Source: Flavobacteriales bacterium
GTDB taxonomy: Bacteria; Bacteroidota; Bacteroidia; Flavobacteriales_G; JALEGO01
Reading direction: 5' to 3'
NCBI GenBank assembly: GCA_020629755.1
Contig: JAHDCS010000024.1
Span: 2,314-35,445 of the forward strand
DNA: 33,132 bases
The translations under genes and the position numbers were made by a program. Below are positions 1 to 10,000 of this stretch, one piece after another. Position 1 is the first letter of the stretch. Each line of letters starts with the position of its first letter. Below the pieces are notes generated by a model that did not search any database, was not told where the DNA came from, and was given only the letters and a program-made list of their open reading frames with translations.

Positions 1-124
1 AGAAGAGAGTAAAGAACCTGCTGCTGAAGACGCTAAGCCAGAAAGCCCTGTCGCAGAAGCTTCTGATGATTCTTCTGATGCTGAGAAGGCAGCAGACCAA
101 GATTCTCAAGAAGAAAAAGCATAA
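1..124 (+). CDS. rpsP: 30S ribosomal protein S16 (bS16), C-terminal tail, partial
   Basis: The window opens inside a + strand reading frame (first full codon at position 2) that ends with TAA at 122-124. The visible ~40 residues are almost only Glu, Asp, Ala, Ser, Lys, Pro and Gln, a low-complexity acidic tail with no domain of its own. The call rests on context: the next gene, 14 bp on, is rimM, and rpsP-rimM is a widespread ribosome operon. S16 proteins of many Bacteroidota carry an acidic, alanine-rich C-terminal extension like this. The conserved S16 core lies outside the window, so the identification is an inference from tail composition and gene order. Confidence 0.7.
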   Translation, partial: EESKEPAAEDAKPESPVAEASDDSSDAEKAADQDSQEEKA

Positions 125-138
125 TCAACTCAGTTGTA

Positions 139-657
139 TTGCGGACCCTACCAAGTTCGTTTATAAAAGTTGGGGAGTTTACATCGACCCACGGCACACA
201 AGGGGCTCTAAATTTTTATTTAGAACAACAAGAAGACCGGTTTAATCAGCAGTCTGTAGAGTTTATTTTTTTAAGGCACTCAGGCTCATATGTGCCTTAT
301 AAGATTTTAGCGTTTGCACATAAAAAAAAGAGTATTTATACCCTTAAAATTGACACAGTTCATACCATTGAAAAAGCAGAGACATTTGTAAAGAAAGGGG
401 TGTTTCTTGCACAAGAATTCAGTACAAGATCACAAGTTATTCAACAAAAGAATAGCTTTACAGGATTTTCTGTATACAATCAAGATCAGACTTTTTTAGG
501 TTATGTTTTAGAGCACAATAATCAAGTTAAACATAATCCTCTGATATTACTTGAAACAGAAGATCAGACGACTTACTCCTATTCATACCTCTTTGATTAT
601 CAATATAAATACCAAGAAAAAGAGTCTTACACTCCAAGTAGCTTCTGGCTTAAGTGA
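139..657 (+). CDS. rimM: 16S rRNA processing protein RimM
   Basis: RimM binds ribosomal protein S19 in the 30S head and assists maturation of the 3' domain of 16S rRNA. The 172-residue length is normal. The N-terminal barrel begins with F-I-K-V-G-E-F and then T-H-G-T-Q-G-A-L-N, the family's characteristic opening (hydrophobic-G-x-[IF] followed by HG-x-x-G). The second half (about residues 100-172) fits a PRC-barrel. The first in-frame start codon is TTG at 139, and no ATG lies between the rpsP stop and the conserved region, so TTG is the likely start. The gene lies 14 bp after rpsP and touches trmN6. The protein is divergent, but motif and context together make the call firm. Confidence 0.88.
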   Translation: MRTLPSSFIKVGEFTSTHGTQGALNFYLEQQEDRFNQQSVEFIFLRHSGSYVPYKILAFAHKKKSIYTLKIDTVHTIEKAETFVKKGVFLAQEFSTRSQVIQQKNSFTGFSVYNQDQTFLGYVLEHNNQVKHNPLILLETEDQTTYSYSYLFDYQYKYQEKESYTPSSFWLK

Positions 658-1370
658 TGTATAATACATTAATGGATTCAAATAGCTCATATTTTGAGTG
701 TAAAAATCTTGTCATTAAACAAGATCAGGGTGTTTATAAAATAACGTCTGATGCTATGTTACTCGCATTATTAACACCTCTGACACAAAAAGAAAAGCAT
801 ATATTAGAAGTCGGCTGTGGCACTGGCATTATATCACTTTATTTGGCTCAAAAATCACAGGCGTTTTTCCATGCTATAGATATTAATCAAAATGCAGTTT
901 TATGTTGTTCTCAAAACATTATAAATGCAAATTTATCACATAGGGTAGTGGTTGAGAAAAAGGCTTTTCAAGCTCTTAGATCTTTTAAAACCTATGATTT
1001 GATTGTCTCAAATCCTCCTTTTTTTGGCGCGGTAAACAAGTATAAAAAAAGATATTTAGATCAGGCTAAAAACGCAGAACACTTACCAATAGACTTCTTT
1101 TTTAAAAAAGCATATGAACATTTAAAAAATCAGAGCTCTAAAATCGTACTGCTTATACCATTTGATAACTATTTCAATACTGTACTTAGTGCAAGCAGTT
1201 GTAAATTATTTCTTTGCAAAAAAATTTTAATTCAAACAGGCCAGAGTAAAGTAAAGCGAGTGATTCTGGTGTTTTCAAAATCTTGGCAGACTAAAATTAA
1301 GGTTGAAACCTTTACGTATAGAGACAAAAATAACAAGATATCAAAAGCCTTTAAACAAGCCTTAAAATAA
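654..1370 (+). CDS. tRNA1(Val) A37 N6-methyltransferase (TrmN6/YfiC type)
   Basis: Class I SAM-dependent methyltransferase of the YfiC/TrmN6 group, which N6-methylates A37 of tRNA1(Val) in E. coli. A SAM-binding motif LEVGCGTG lies at residues 51-58, the acidic end of strand 2 (HAIDIN) near 73-78, and the N6-adenine catalytic motif NPPFF at 120-124. The N-terminal F-x-x-K-N-L-x-I-x-Q-D and T-S-D-A-M-L-L segments are typical of this family. The frame opens with GTG at 654, but ATG at 657, sharing one base with the rimM stop (TGATG), or ATG at 672 are equally possible. It is the last gene of the rpsP-rimM operon and runs into a terminator. The substrate is inferred from the family. Confidence 0.85.
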   Translation: MMYNTLMDSNSSYFECKNLVIKQDQGVYKITSDAMLLALLTPLTQKEKHILEVGCGTGIISLYLAQKSQAFFHAIDINQNAVLCCSQNIINANLSHRVVVEKKAFQALRSFKTYDLIVSNPPFFGAVNKYKKRYLDQAKNAEHLPIDFFFKKAYEHLKNQSSKIVLLIPFDNYFNTVLSASSCKLFLCKKILIQTGQSKVKRVILVFSKSWQTKIKVETFTYRDKNNKISKAFKQALK

Positions 1371-1408
1371 AAAAAGCCAGATGTATAGTTTAACATCTAG
1401 CTTTTTTA
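1371..1408. terminator. Bidirectional intrinsic terminator
   Basis: A-run, then stem AGATGT (1379-1384) pairing with ACATCT (1393-1398) around an 8-nt loop, extended by AGC/GCT with one mismatch, then a T-run. Symmetric A and T tracts mean it can work both ways. It sits between the end of trmN6 (+) and the tRNA-Arg/M48 unit (-), exactly where convergent units need it. Confidence 0.75.
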
Positions 1409-1414
1409 CTGCAG

Positions 1415-1488
1415 TGACCCAGGAAGGATTCGAACCCTCAACCTTCTGATCCGTAGTCAGATACTCTATCCAGTTGAGCTACTGGGCC
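1415..1488 (-). tRNA. tRNA-Arg (anticodon ACG)
   Basis: The minus strand reads GGCCCAG at the 5' acceptor arm, pairing with CTGGGTC (one G-U) plus discriminator A. The D arm is TAGCTCAACTGGATAGAG, the anticodon stem TCTGA/TCAGA with loop CTACGGA, and the T arm contains GGTTCGAATCC. Bases 34-36 are ACG, so it decodes CGN arginine codons; A34 is normally deaminated to inosine in bacteria. The length is 74 nt and CCA is not encoded. It lies 15 bp downstream of the M48 protease gene on the same strand, so it may be co-transcribed with that operon and released by processing. Confidence 0.97.
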
Positions 1489-1503
1489 AATTACTTTTTT
1501 GAG

Positions 1504-2313
1504 TTACCTGTTTTTGTAATATTGCATTGCTTCAGGTAAAAATTCTTGAATTCGTTTAATTCTTGTGTCATGTGAAGGATGAGTACTTAAAAATTCAGGT
1601 ACACCAGCGCCTCCTGTTTGAGACATTCTTTGCCAAAAATCAACCGATTTAGAAGGATCATATCCCGCCAATGCCATAAAGACCAATCCCATCTTATCCG
1701 CTTCAGATTCGTGATTTCTTGAAAATTTAAGAGTCCCTAAATTGGATGCCATCCCAAAGCTTTGTAGGAACAAATTTTGAGTTTGTTGAGGCTTACTGCT
1801 CATAGCTGCGCCTAAACCAACACCCGCTAATTGTGTAGCTAATCCAGTGCTCATTCTTTCGTTACCATGTCGGGCAATGGCATGGGCTATTTCGTGCCCA
1901 ATAACAGTAGCAAGTCCTTCATCGGTCTGAGCAACAGGAATCAATCCGGTATAGACCACAATTTTTCCGCCAGGCATACACCACGCATTTACAGCCGGAT
2001 CTTCAACAACATTGTATTCCCACTTGAAGTTTTTTATCTTTTTTTGCATGTGTTCCTTGACCATGAATTGCTCAACAGCGCCCTGTAGTTTTTTACAGAT
2101 ATTTATTACACGTTGTGCCTGTGGATCATTTGCAGGTAGCTTTTTATTTTCTTTTAAAAATTGATCATAGTTGGTTAAACTCATTCCAATCAGTTGTGTT
2201 TCAGGTAAAAGATTGATTTGCCTTCTGCCTGTAATAGGGACTTTATGACAAGAAATAACAGAGAGAATGAGTAATCCCCAAATAGTGAATTGATGTGTTC
2301 TTTTTATAAACAT
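1504..2313 (-). CDS. M48 family zinc metalloprotease, lipoprotein
   Basis: A 269-residue periplasmic M48 protease of the BepA/LoiP-like outer-membrane quality-control type. An N-terminal hydrophobic segment ends in a lipobox-like V-I-S-C with Cys22, so it is probably lipid-anchored. P-I-T-G-R-R-Q (26-32) is a typical post-signal motif. The zinc site is HEIAH at 140-144 with the third ligand Glu204 in N-H-E-S-E-A-D, and STHPSHDTRIKRI near the C-terminus matches the family. There are no TPRs, unlike full BepA. It starts 19 bp after the stop of the 1580-aa gene and ends the tpiA operon, but a TAAATTTG motif 4 nt before its ATG suggests its own promoter as well. Substrates are unknown; assembly or turnover of the neighbouring giant envelope proteins is possible. 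Confidence 0.93.
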   Translation of the reverse strand: MFIKRTHQFTIWGLLILSVISCHKVPITGRRQINLLPETQLIGMSLTNYDQFLKENKKLPANDPQAQRVINICKKLQGAVEQFMVKEHMQKKIKNFKWEYNVVEDPAVNAWCMPGGKIVVYTGLIPVAQTDEGLATVIGHEIAHAIARHGNERMSTGLATQLAGVGLGAAMSSKPQQTQNLFLQSFGMASNLGTLKFSRNHESEADKMGLVFMALAGYDPSKSVDFWQRMSQTGGAGVPEFLSTHPSHDTRIKRIQEFLPEAMQYYKNR

Positions 2314-2317
2314 AAGG

Positions 2318-2325
2318 CAAATTTA
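2318..2325 (-). promoter_or_regulatory. Putative Bacteroidota -7 element (TAnnTTTG) for the M48 gene
   Basis: The minus strand reads TAAATTTG, an exact match to the Bacteroidota -7 consensus TAnnTTTG, followed by four bases and the M48 ATG at 2313. An ATTG lies 21 nt upstream of the element, near the expected place for the -33 TTTG. The site sits between the stop of the 1580-aa gene and the M48 start. If it is used, the transcript would have almost no leader. Confidence 0.4.
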
Positions 2326-2332
2326 GTTTTTT

Positions 2333-5300
2333 TTATTCAGCAAGCACAATGCCATCCTTAACTTCTTGAACCTTTGGATCAATGGCATATGTTTCTTTGA
2401 GAATGTTTAATAAGTCATTGGCGCTTTGCGCATCTTTAAAGTTACCTGTCGAGTACACGTTAAATCCATTTTCATGTTTCAAAGAAAACACATTGTAGGT
2501 ACTATCAATAGAAGTAATCAAATCAAAATCTTCAAGGGGCACAAAATCATTTTGGGTGTAAATTACAATTGTATATCCGTTTACAGGGGCTGTTTCATTC
2601 GCTTTTGAAGACAAGTTTGTTTCATTAGATGTTGATGTATTTTCAGGCTGATTTGGAGCTGTAAAATCGTTTTTAACGTCTTGTTCAGCCTCTTCTAAGT
2701 CTTTAGCGAGAAGTGCAGCCATTGAAGGGTCAATCATTTCTTTTGCATCGGCGATCGTAATTTTTTCGCCCTGATGATACGCCACTACAAAGGCATCTGG
2801 GATATTATATTGCTCAGCTATGGCATTTCTTCTTGCAATAGCTTCATCCACATTTAAAAATACACCCGTTGTATATTTGACCCATCCACCTGATTTTAAA
2901 TCTGCTTTTAAAGGAGATATTGCCTGGAGTCTATTGTTTTTAGGCACGCCCCTGTAGGCTCCAACTTGAATCGTGAAATAGGGTTGATTTAATTTTTCTA
3001 TGTCTTTTATGGTCTGCGCCATTTTTTCATCTGCTTTATGATCTGTTTTTTGTGTGGGTTCATCTGAAGAGACTAAAGATGAATTGTTATCTATATTTTG
3101 CGTTGGTGCTGGTGTACTTATTTGAGAAGCATCAGGGCTCAATTTTTTTGCTTCTGATACAGACGTGCGGTTCGAATTATTGTAAGCAACCACAAAAGCA
3201 TCGGAGTACCCTAAAGCTCTAATTTTATTTTTTGCTTGATTAGCCGTTTCAAATTCAGTAAAAAAACCAGCCATGTATCGGGTTAAACCAGAAGGCGTTT
3301 GCTCTCCTGTTAAAGGATTAAATTCGGCAAATAAATCTTCAGGAATAGGGTTTCTAAATGCGCCAACTTGCACTTTGTAACTCACTCCTTTAGGAAGTGT
3401 TGGATTCATTTCAATGGTTCTCTTTGAAATGCTTTTTACAATTGTTAATCCTTCAACAATAGGGTTTGTTTTATCTTCTAAGTCAATTTCTGAAGGCTCT
3501 TCTAAAGCGCTCGAATCGGCACTGACAAGAGCCGTAGTATTGGTTTGAGTGTCTTTAGTGTACTGTTTAAAACTTGTTGTATAAGCTAAAAAATCTTTAG
3601 CAGTTTTAGCTTCTTTGTCTTGTAAAATGGAGGCATTTTGTGTCAATAATTCAAGACTCGTGGCGCTTAAGTCGTCAATTTCTTTTACTTTTTCTGGATC
3701 TTCACTATACGATACATTGGCCGATTTAATACTTTTGATCTTCTTTTTATTTTCTTCTATAGTCTTTAAGTTTTGGGCGTATTGATCGAAATCTGAATCT
3801 TCAGATAGTGTGTTGAATTCGTCTTGAGTGAGTCTGAGTTTAAGCGTATTTTCCTGCATTAAATCCTCCACAAAAACAGCGGTTTGCTTTTCTTCTAATG
3901 TTTTGATTTCATTGTAAAGTGTACTGAGTGTTTTTTGTTTTGAGAGATTGTAGTGCTGTGCAGCTTCAGTACTATCAAGTTTGTACTGCATTGCTTTTCG
4001 CTTCTTTTTTTTCATTTCAGAAATGTCTTGACTTAACTGTGCCGTTTGCAGAGAGTCATCAGAGATAGTATTGTTAAGTGCGTCGAGTTGTTTGAGAAGC
4101 GCATCGCTTTGAAACAGATTATCATAATCTTTAACATTAGCCTCTTTTATTTTTTTGGCCGCTTCTTTGGCAGAGGCAAGCGCATCTAATTCTCCCTGAA
4201 TGGCAGATGTTTCTTGAATAGCTTTAACTAATTCTTTCTCAATTTCTTTTCTTTTTTTCTTATTCTTTTCATTGGCTCTTTGGGTGGATAGTTCAGATTC
4301 TACTTGTTTTGAAGTGTCTAATTTTTTTGAGCTTTCAGTATGTTGATCTATAAGGGTAGTATTTGTGGTTTCAATATATTGATTGGTTTTTGATGGATTA
4401 GAGAGCGAGAGCGATTCATTAATGTCATTTTCGGCTGATGTAGTATTTGAATTTTCACTAATTATATCAGAGGCCTCTTCTTTTGGCAATTTTGATGCAC
4501 TAGTTAGCTCATTTAAAAAGGTTTGATTCAGCGTAAGTTGCCCCTTTAAATTATTAAGTTCAATTTGATTTTGTTCGCTTGAGGTAGAAGATTCATCAGC
4601 GCTTTCAGATTCAAGAGCGGCTATTTTGGCATCAATTTGACTGTTCCATTGTTCAAGTGTTGTTTTTTTTAGGGCATTATTTTCTGGGGTGTTGTCTAAA
4701 GTATTTAAACTATCTATTTGCTGGGCATAACCGTCTAACAAAGCCTGTTCTTTTAGCGCTATCTCTTCTTTATTTTTAGCATTTTGTGTTATGCTGTTTT
4801 CAGTGAGATTTTCGGTAGTCAATTCACTTTGGTCTTCTTTCTCAGATTGATCATTGGTGGGGAGCTCGACATTGTTTTGATTCTTAGAAGTTTGGGTCTC
4901 GCTATTATTAGTTTGTTCTTCTAATTCAATTTGCTCTTCTTTTGGGGGGATGATGTTATTTTCTGCTATTTGATTTTGTGTATCGTCAAGCGTAAGTTGG
5001 TCTAAAAAGGACTTCGCTTTATTTTGTTTCTCTTTTACTTTTGCAGACGCTTCTCGGTATGTGTTTAATTCTGTTTGTAGAGGAGGGATTTGAGTGTTGA
5101 TTTGCTCAATATCGTCTTTTAGAAGATGAATTTGATCGTGAATATCGTGTTGCTCTTTTTTCTTGGCTGTTTTTAGTTTGTCTTCTAGGGTGGATAAGTC
5201 ATCTTTTAAATTGGTTCTTTCAATTTCTAGAAGTTCTAATTTTTTGTAGACAGGCCCTGACTTTTCTTGAATTTCAGAAAGTTCATCCGTGTACAAAGTA

Positions 5301-7075
5301 AGGTGTGCGCCTTCTGGTTCAGTATCTAAAGCACTAATTTTATTTACGGTAGCATTGATGTCTTCTTGAGATGCTGCCTGGTTTATTTGAGAGGCGATTT
5401 GTTCGAATTGTTGTTTGATGTCTTGATGGTGTGCTTTCTTTTTTTGAAGTTCATTCAGTACTTCTTGTGTAAATGGATCGTTTTTTTCGGTGGCACTTAA
5501 AGATGAAATAGCAGCGATTCGAGAATTGATTTTTTCTATTTTTTCTTGTTCTTTATCAGCCATAGACAAAGCAAGTGTTTGGTGTTCATTGCTTTTTTCT
5601 TCTTGATCAGTCTCTTTTATAGCAGTATTATCTATTTGGCTTTGATTATCAATAGGCTGAATGTCTTGATAATTAACTTCAAGTGCTTCTTTTTGTTTTA
5701 AGAGTTGTGCTTTAATCGCCAGGTCTGATATAGAAGATTTTTCATTGAATTTGTTTATAATATCTAGAGACTCTTCTCCAGCAATGGCATCTAGATTTAA
5801 TTCTTGATTTAAGCTTACCAATTCTGTTTGGTAGGGGACTGTGATGGTTCCTTTATGTATGGACTCTGCTTTGTCTGATTCTATAAACACATCAAATGCT
5901 CCGCCATTGGGTATGGCATAGGCGTATTTCCCGGTCGATGAATCTACGGAGACGGATGCAATTACATCATCAGTGCCAGAGCGTTTGACAATAATCTTAG
6001 GGGATTTATCGATTTGAGAACTGTATGTCCCTTCAACAACAGTTTGTGTGATGGCAACTTTACCCACATCAATGGTGTACACATGACAATTGCCAAAATT
6101 GGCATTTCGAGTAGAGGCAAAAATAGCTTTGCTAAAATCTTCATTTGTCACATACATAAAATCATCCCCAGGTGAATTGATAGCAAAGTCGAGATTTTCA
6201 GGTGTAGACCAAGAATTATCATTGCTATTGTAAGTGGTTTTAAAAATATCATATCCCCCCATAGAGTTGTGGCCTTTTGAGGCAAAAAAAAGCGTGACCC
6301 CATCGGGGTGTAAAAACACAAAATCTTCATCAAATTCAGTATTGATATGACTTGGGAGTTTCACAGGATCAGAGAATTCACTGTTTTTCAACTTACTGAC
6401 ATAATAAATGTCTGTACTGTTTTCTGATTTGTCGCCATAGCTAGTAAAAAAAAGCTTCTGATACGAAGGATCTGAGTACATCAAAGGCTTGTAAGAGAGT
6501 TGTTTGTCTTTTTTACTCAGAAATAAAGGAGGTACTTTAATGACCTTTCCTTTTAACCCAATACTATGAAAGCTTCTATGAAAATCAGTACGTTTTATTT
6601 GCTTTTTATCGCGAACAGAAATATCTGTAATTTTTTGCAAAAGCGTTTGGCCGTTTTCACACATTTTTATTTCTTGACTTACGGGCAATTTTTTTCGCTT
6701 TTTACCAGTAGATTGATATTTTTTGTAATAGGTAATCGCGTCTTTAAATCTGTAATTTAAATGATAGGCCTTTGCTAAATAAAAGTATAAATCAGGGTCT
6801 GTACATCCCATATTTTGCGCTCTTTCTAAAAAAGTAAGAGGCTCTTCTTTATCTTCTTCTCCCATAAGCTTACTGGCCCCATATCTAAAGCAGTAATTGG
6901 CATTATCATTGTAATTGCTATAGAGTTTAGAGTAAAGGCTAATAGACTGAACAAAGTCATCACTTTCAAAGCTCTCTAGGGCTTCTTTGGCGAGTACTTC
7001 TTCTGAGAGTTGATCGCTTTGTGCGAGAAGCCATCCTCCCCATAAAAAGAAAAATATGCAAAGATTAATCTTCAT
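2333..7075 (-). CDS. Giant exported TPR / PD40 / coiled-coil / triple-SPOR protein
   Basis: A 1580-residue cell-envelope protein of unknown exact role. Residues 1-18 are a signal peptide. About 25-150 are TPR-like, with F-x-D-A-I-x-Y-Y-K-K-Y near 110-120. About 196-325 carry PD40/WD40-like beta-propeller repeats (L-F-F-T-S, L-F-F-A-S-K, A-I-F-A-S-T-R). About 345-430 look like a small carboxypeptidase-regulatory-like beta domain. About 430-1200 are low-complexity, Glu/Gln/Lys/Asn/Ser-rich and predicted coiled coil. Then come two related SPOR-like repeats (about 1230-1305 and 1365-1440, each with VQVGA[FY]R or IQVGA[FY]R and DAFVVAY) and a third, weaker one (1497-1578). SPOR domains typically bind denuded peptidoglycan. 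The N-terminus recalls PorE/OmpA-type Bacteroidota proteins, but there is no OmpA domain. Its start overlaps the preceding 1497-aa gene by 11 bp, so the two are co-translated neighbours. An envelope scaffold role is inferred. Confidence 0.85.
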   Translation of the reverse strand: MKINLCIFFFLWGGWLLAQSDQLSEEVLAKEALESFESDDFVQSISLYSKLYSNYNDNANYCFRYGASKLMGEEDKEEPLTFLERAQNMGCTDPDLYFYLAKAYHLNYRFKDAITYYKKYQSTGKKRKKLPVSQEIKMCENGQTLLQKITDISVRDKKQIKRTDFHRSFHSIGLKGKVIKVPPLFLSKKDKQLSYKPLMYSDPSYQKLFFTSYGDKSENSTDIYYVSKLKNSEFSDPVKLPSHINTEFDEDFVFLHPDGVTLFFASKGHNSMGGYDIFKTTYNSNDNSWSTPENLDFAINSPGDDFMYVTNEDFSKAIFASTRNANFGNCHVYTIDVGKVAITQTVVEGTYSSQIDKSPKIIVKRSGTDDVIASVSVDSSTGKYAYAIPNGGAFDVFIESDKAESIHKGTITVPYQTELVSLNQELNLDAIAGEESLDIINKFNEKSSISDLAIKAQLLKQKEALEVNYQDIQPIDNQSQIDNTAIKETDQEEKSNEHQTLALSMADKEQEKIEKINSRIAAISSLSATEKNDPFTQEVLNELQKKKAHHQDIKQQFEQIASQINQAASQEDINATVNKISALDTEPEGAHLTLYTDELSEIQEKSGPVYKKLELLEIERTNLKDDLSTLEDKLKTAKKKEQHDIHDQIHLLKDDIEQINTQIPPLQTELNTYREASAKVKEKQNKAKSFLDQLTLDDTQNQIAENNIIPPKEEQIELEEQTNNSETQTSKNQNNVELPTNDQSEKEDQSELTTENLTENSITQNAKNKEEIALKEQALLDGYAQQIDSLNTLDNTPENNALKKTTLEQWNSQIDAKIAALESESADESSTSSEQNQIELNNLKGQLTLNQTFLNELTSASKLPKEEASDIISENSNTTSAENDINESLSLSNPSKTNQYIETTNTTLIDQHTESSKKLDTSKQVESELSTQRANEKNKKKRKEIEKELVKAIQETSAIQGELDALASAKEAAKKIKEANVKDYDNLFQSDALLKQLDALNNTISDDSLQTAQLSQDISEMKKKKRKAMQYKLDSTEAAQHYNLSKQKTLSTLYNEIKTLEEKQTAVFVEDLMQENTLKLRLTQDEFNTLSEDSDFDQYAQNLKTIEENKKKIKSIKSANVSYSEDPEKVKEIDDLSATSLELLTQNASILQDKEAKTAKDFLAYTTSFKQYTKDTQTNTTALVSADSSALEEPSEIDLEDKTNPIVEGLTIVKSISKRTIEMNPTLPKGVSYKVQVGAFRNPIPEDLFAEFNPLTGEQTPSGLTRYMAGFFTEFETANQAKNKIRALGYSDAFVVAYNNSNRTSVSEAKKLSPDASQISTPAPTQNIDNNSSLVSSDEPTQKTDHKADEKMAQTIKDIEKLNQPYFTIQVGAYRGVPKNNRLQAISPLKADLKSGGWVKYTTGVFLNVDEAIARRNAIAEQYNIPDAFVVAYHQGEKITIADAKEMIDPSMAALLAKDLEEAEQDVKNDFTAPNQPENTSTSNETNLSSKANETAPVNGYTIVIYTQNDFVPLEDFDLITSIDSTYNVFSLKHENGFNVYSTGNFKDAQSANDLLNILKETYAIDPKVQEVKDGIVLAE

Positions 7076-10000
7076 TGGCCGCTTGCATTTTTCTTACAAA
7101 GTCTTTCTGTTTTTTAGGCGAAGAAAGCATGTATGAAAATGTTTTTCCTTTGTCGTATTTTGTTTTTCGTTTATCATTTTTTGTTCCCTTAATAATATCG
7201 TTAAATCCAGAATCAGACGAGAGTACTTGCAGAATTTGTCGGGTATAGTAAAAGAAATACCAAGTATAGTCATCAACCTGAATGTTCATGGCTAAAATAT
7301 CACCACTTCGTCTTTTGGTGATTTCTATATACCCTTCAAACTTTTTATTAATAGCATCGTTTTTACTGTTGCTAATGCTAATGGGACTGATAGATTGATA
7401 AGACCTGGTTTCGCCATTCCATTTAAATTTAACATCAGTTATAAAAAGTGATTTTTTAAGCTCGCTAGGCATTTTTTTAATGTGTCCGTGCAGGCTTAAA
7501 TCTGTAATGAGTTTATCGGCCTTTTCTTTGCCTACATACTCTTGAAGCCCGTGGTTGAATAGCTCTGTGTCAAAATCGATGCCTTCGGCAGTTGAGGCAA
7601 TCATAGCCTTTGTCATGTAATTCATGGCGTCTTCACTCATGAAAAAATCAAGGGTCATCATAGACTGCACAATGGCAGAGTCTGATTTTGTGTAGTAGTT
7701 GACATTTCCAACAGGGTTAAATTCAATGTTGCCAAAATCAACCCCATAGTTCATAGTACCTTCGGCATACATGTCGCAGGTTTCAGCATTTAATCGCACA
7801 TAATTGCCAGGTAAGCTCATCTCTTCTAGTTTGGCTAGATTAGAGATTTCAAAGGCATTATTGTCTTTGTTAAACCGCATAAATCCACTGGCATGAACAA
7901 GCTCATGATCTGAGTATTTTTTGGGGAGGGATGCAAAGCGCGGATAAAAATGCGCGGAATCGTTTTTGATCATCACACTCGCGGCAATGGGGTTTTTCTT
8001 TTCATTTCTAAGTACTGTATCTATAGGGATGTAAATATCATTCGGATCAATCTCACCTCTAAATCTAAACCAGTCTGCCGGAATCATCTCACACTGGTGG
8101 TTAAGCTGGGCATTACCGTTAAATGTTAAATGCTTTTTTGAACCATACAACTCAAGTTCGCCTTTAAAGTCATACAAGGGGCTGATGGTAAAACTGTCTT
8201 CTTCTTTAACTTCTGCTTTTCCAAAGGTTTGTTTTGAGGAGTCTACCACAATATCAGAGAACAAAACCTCTTGTTTGTCTCCGGTTTCATTGACATAATT
8301 GTATTTGCCAGATGCTGTGTAGTTGTAACGGCCTTTTACCTTTGTGGTAGCGTCAAATATTTCATGGTTTCGATCAGTACTATTGGCGACAATTTTAGAG
8401 TTTTTAAGCGGATCGATTCTGGCATCTTTTTTAATCGTAACATCTCCTGAATCTGGATATACAAGTGCATCTGCTACATAGATGTATTTTACCTTGGTAC
8501 AGTTTATAATGTTGTTTTTTACATCATAAATAGCACCTCCTGCGAAAAAACGTAAAGAGTCTTGATCGGGATGCACAGAGATAAATTCTGCCCCTTCTAA
8601 CGAAACACCTGTTTTTTCATCCTTCACTTTTGTGCTTGCAGAGAGCTCAATATCTTCACTTTCCATGTACCAGGTGAAGCGATCCATAAAGGCGATGTAT
8701 TTGTTTTTCGGAAAATCAACGAAGCTTCCGCCATCGTTGGCAATAAAATCGCCTTTCATGTCTTTAAAGGATACGTGTGCTTTTACGTTGTCTGTAGCAA
8801 AGGAGATTGCTTGCGCAGCTTCTTGCGCGTTTTCATTGGCAATATCATCCTTGAGTCTAAAGGCGGCTGTATCGGCATCAAATTCAATAAATTTAAACTT
8901 CATTAAGTTTGACTCCACTTCGGCTTTTTGAAAAGCTAACATCCCATCTCCTTCTAACCCAGTGGGTTTATTGGTTAGGGTACCTGTAAATTTAGACCCA
9001 TCATACATCGCAATTGGTTTTTTGCCACTTTCAACGTCCATGAAATCATCATAGGGTTCCCAATGCACATGTACGTCTTGGGCAAATACAGGCGGATATT
9101 CAGTGCCAGAAATTTGTTCTTCAATTTCGTAATTTTTAGCCAGTGTATTCATAGAATCCGGAAAGAATTTAAAGTCGTTAGATTCTATATTAGACGTAAT
9201 ATAGTTGAGAAGCCCATCCCCCCTTAAACCTCTATTACTCAAATTGATTTCTTTGTTATATGTGCCTTTGCCTTTATAACAAGGTAGGCCATTACCAGGT
9301 GTTTGTGTGCTGAAACCCAACGAAAGGTCATTCATTACCACCAGTTTTTCATCAATATCCGGGAAAATATCATAAGACACTAATGTACCCCCAAAATTTA
9401 AATTTTTAACCGTTAATTCATCTAAACTGTCGTACTCGTATGGATCAATTTCAAAATAGAATTTACTGCGATCATATACGCCATTAAAAATAGGTTTAGC
9501 GTCATAATACACATAAGAAGGTTGGGTGCTTTTAAATACGGGATATCGGGGCAAACTTTTAATGCCAGATTTATTGCCAGGGTTATCAATCAAAAGCTCT
9601 CCAGTAATATGTTCAATGGTTGATCTTACTTTAGATTCTATAGGCCTTAAATTTTCATCGTGTTCTCCTGTTTCTACATAGGTGTGCGCTGAATCTACTT
9701 TAGGCATGTCAATTTTGAAATTTTGATAATCAAAGGCATATTCTTTACCAAAGAATTCAAATCCGCCTGCGTTGACCACACCATTAAAGGTAAAGTCTCT
9801 ATTTTTCTTTAAGACTAATTTTTGATCTTTGGGGTACACATATACTTTTTGAGAATCGCTTAATATAACCATGTCGACCCCTTCCATTCTAATGTCATTA
9901 CTCAAAAGGTCAAGCTTACCATTGATGAGCCCTTCTTTGGTGGTTGAGCGAAACTGAATAATATCGTAATCTTCTTTTTTAGCGTTTGAAAGTACAAAAT

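Noticed and set aside
3390-5700. Repeated-looking sequence in the 1580-aa gene considered as a tandem DNA repeat
   Set aside because: The repetition is at the level of Glu/Gln/Lys/Asn/Ser-rich protein composition; no regular DNA period was seen.
8632-8931. 99-aa + strand frame inside the 1497-aa gene
   Set aside because: Ser/Lys/Leu-rich reverse reading of the large gene without any family signature.
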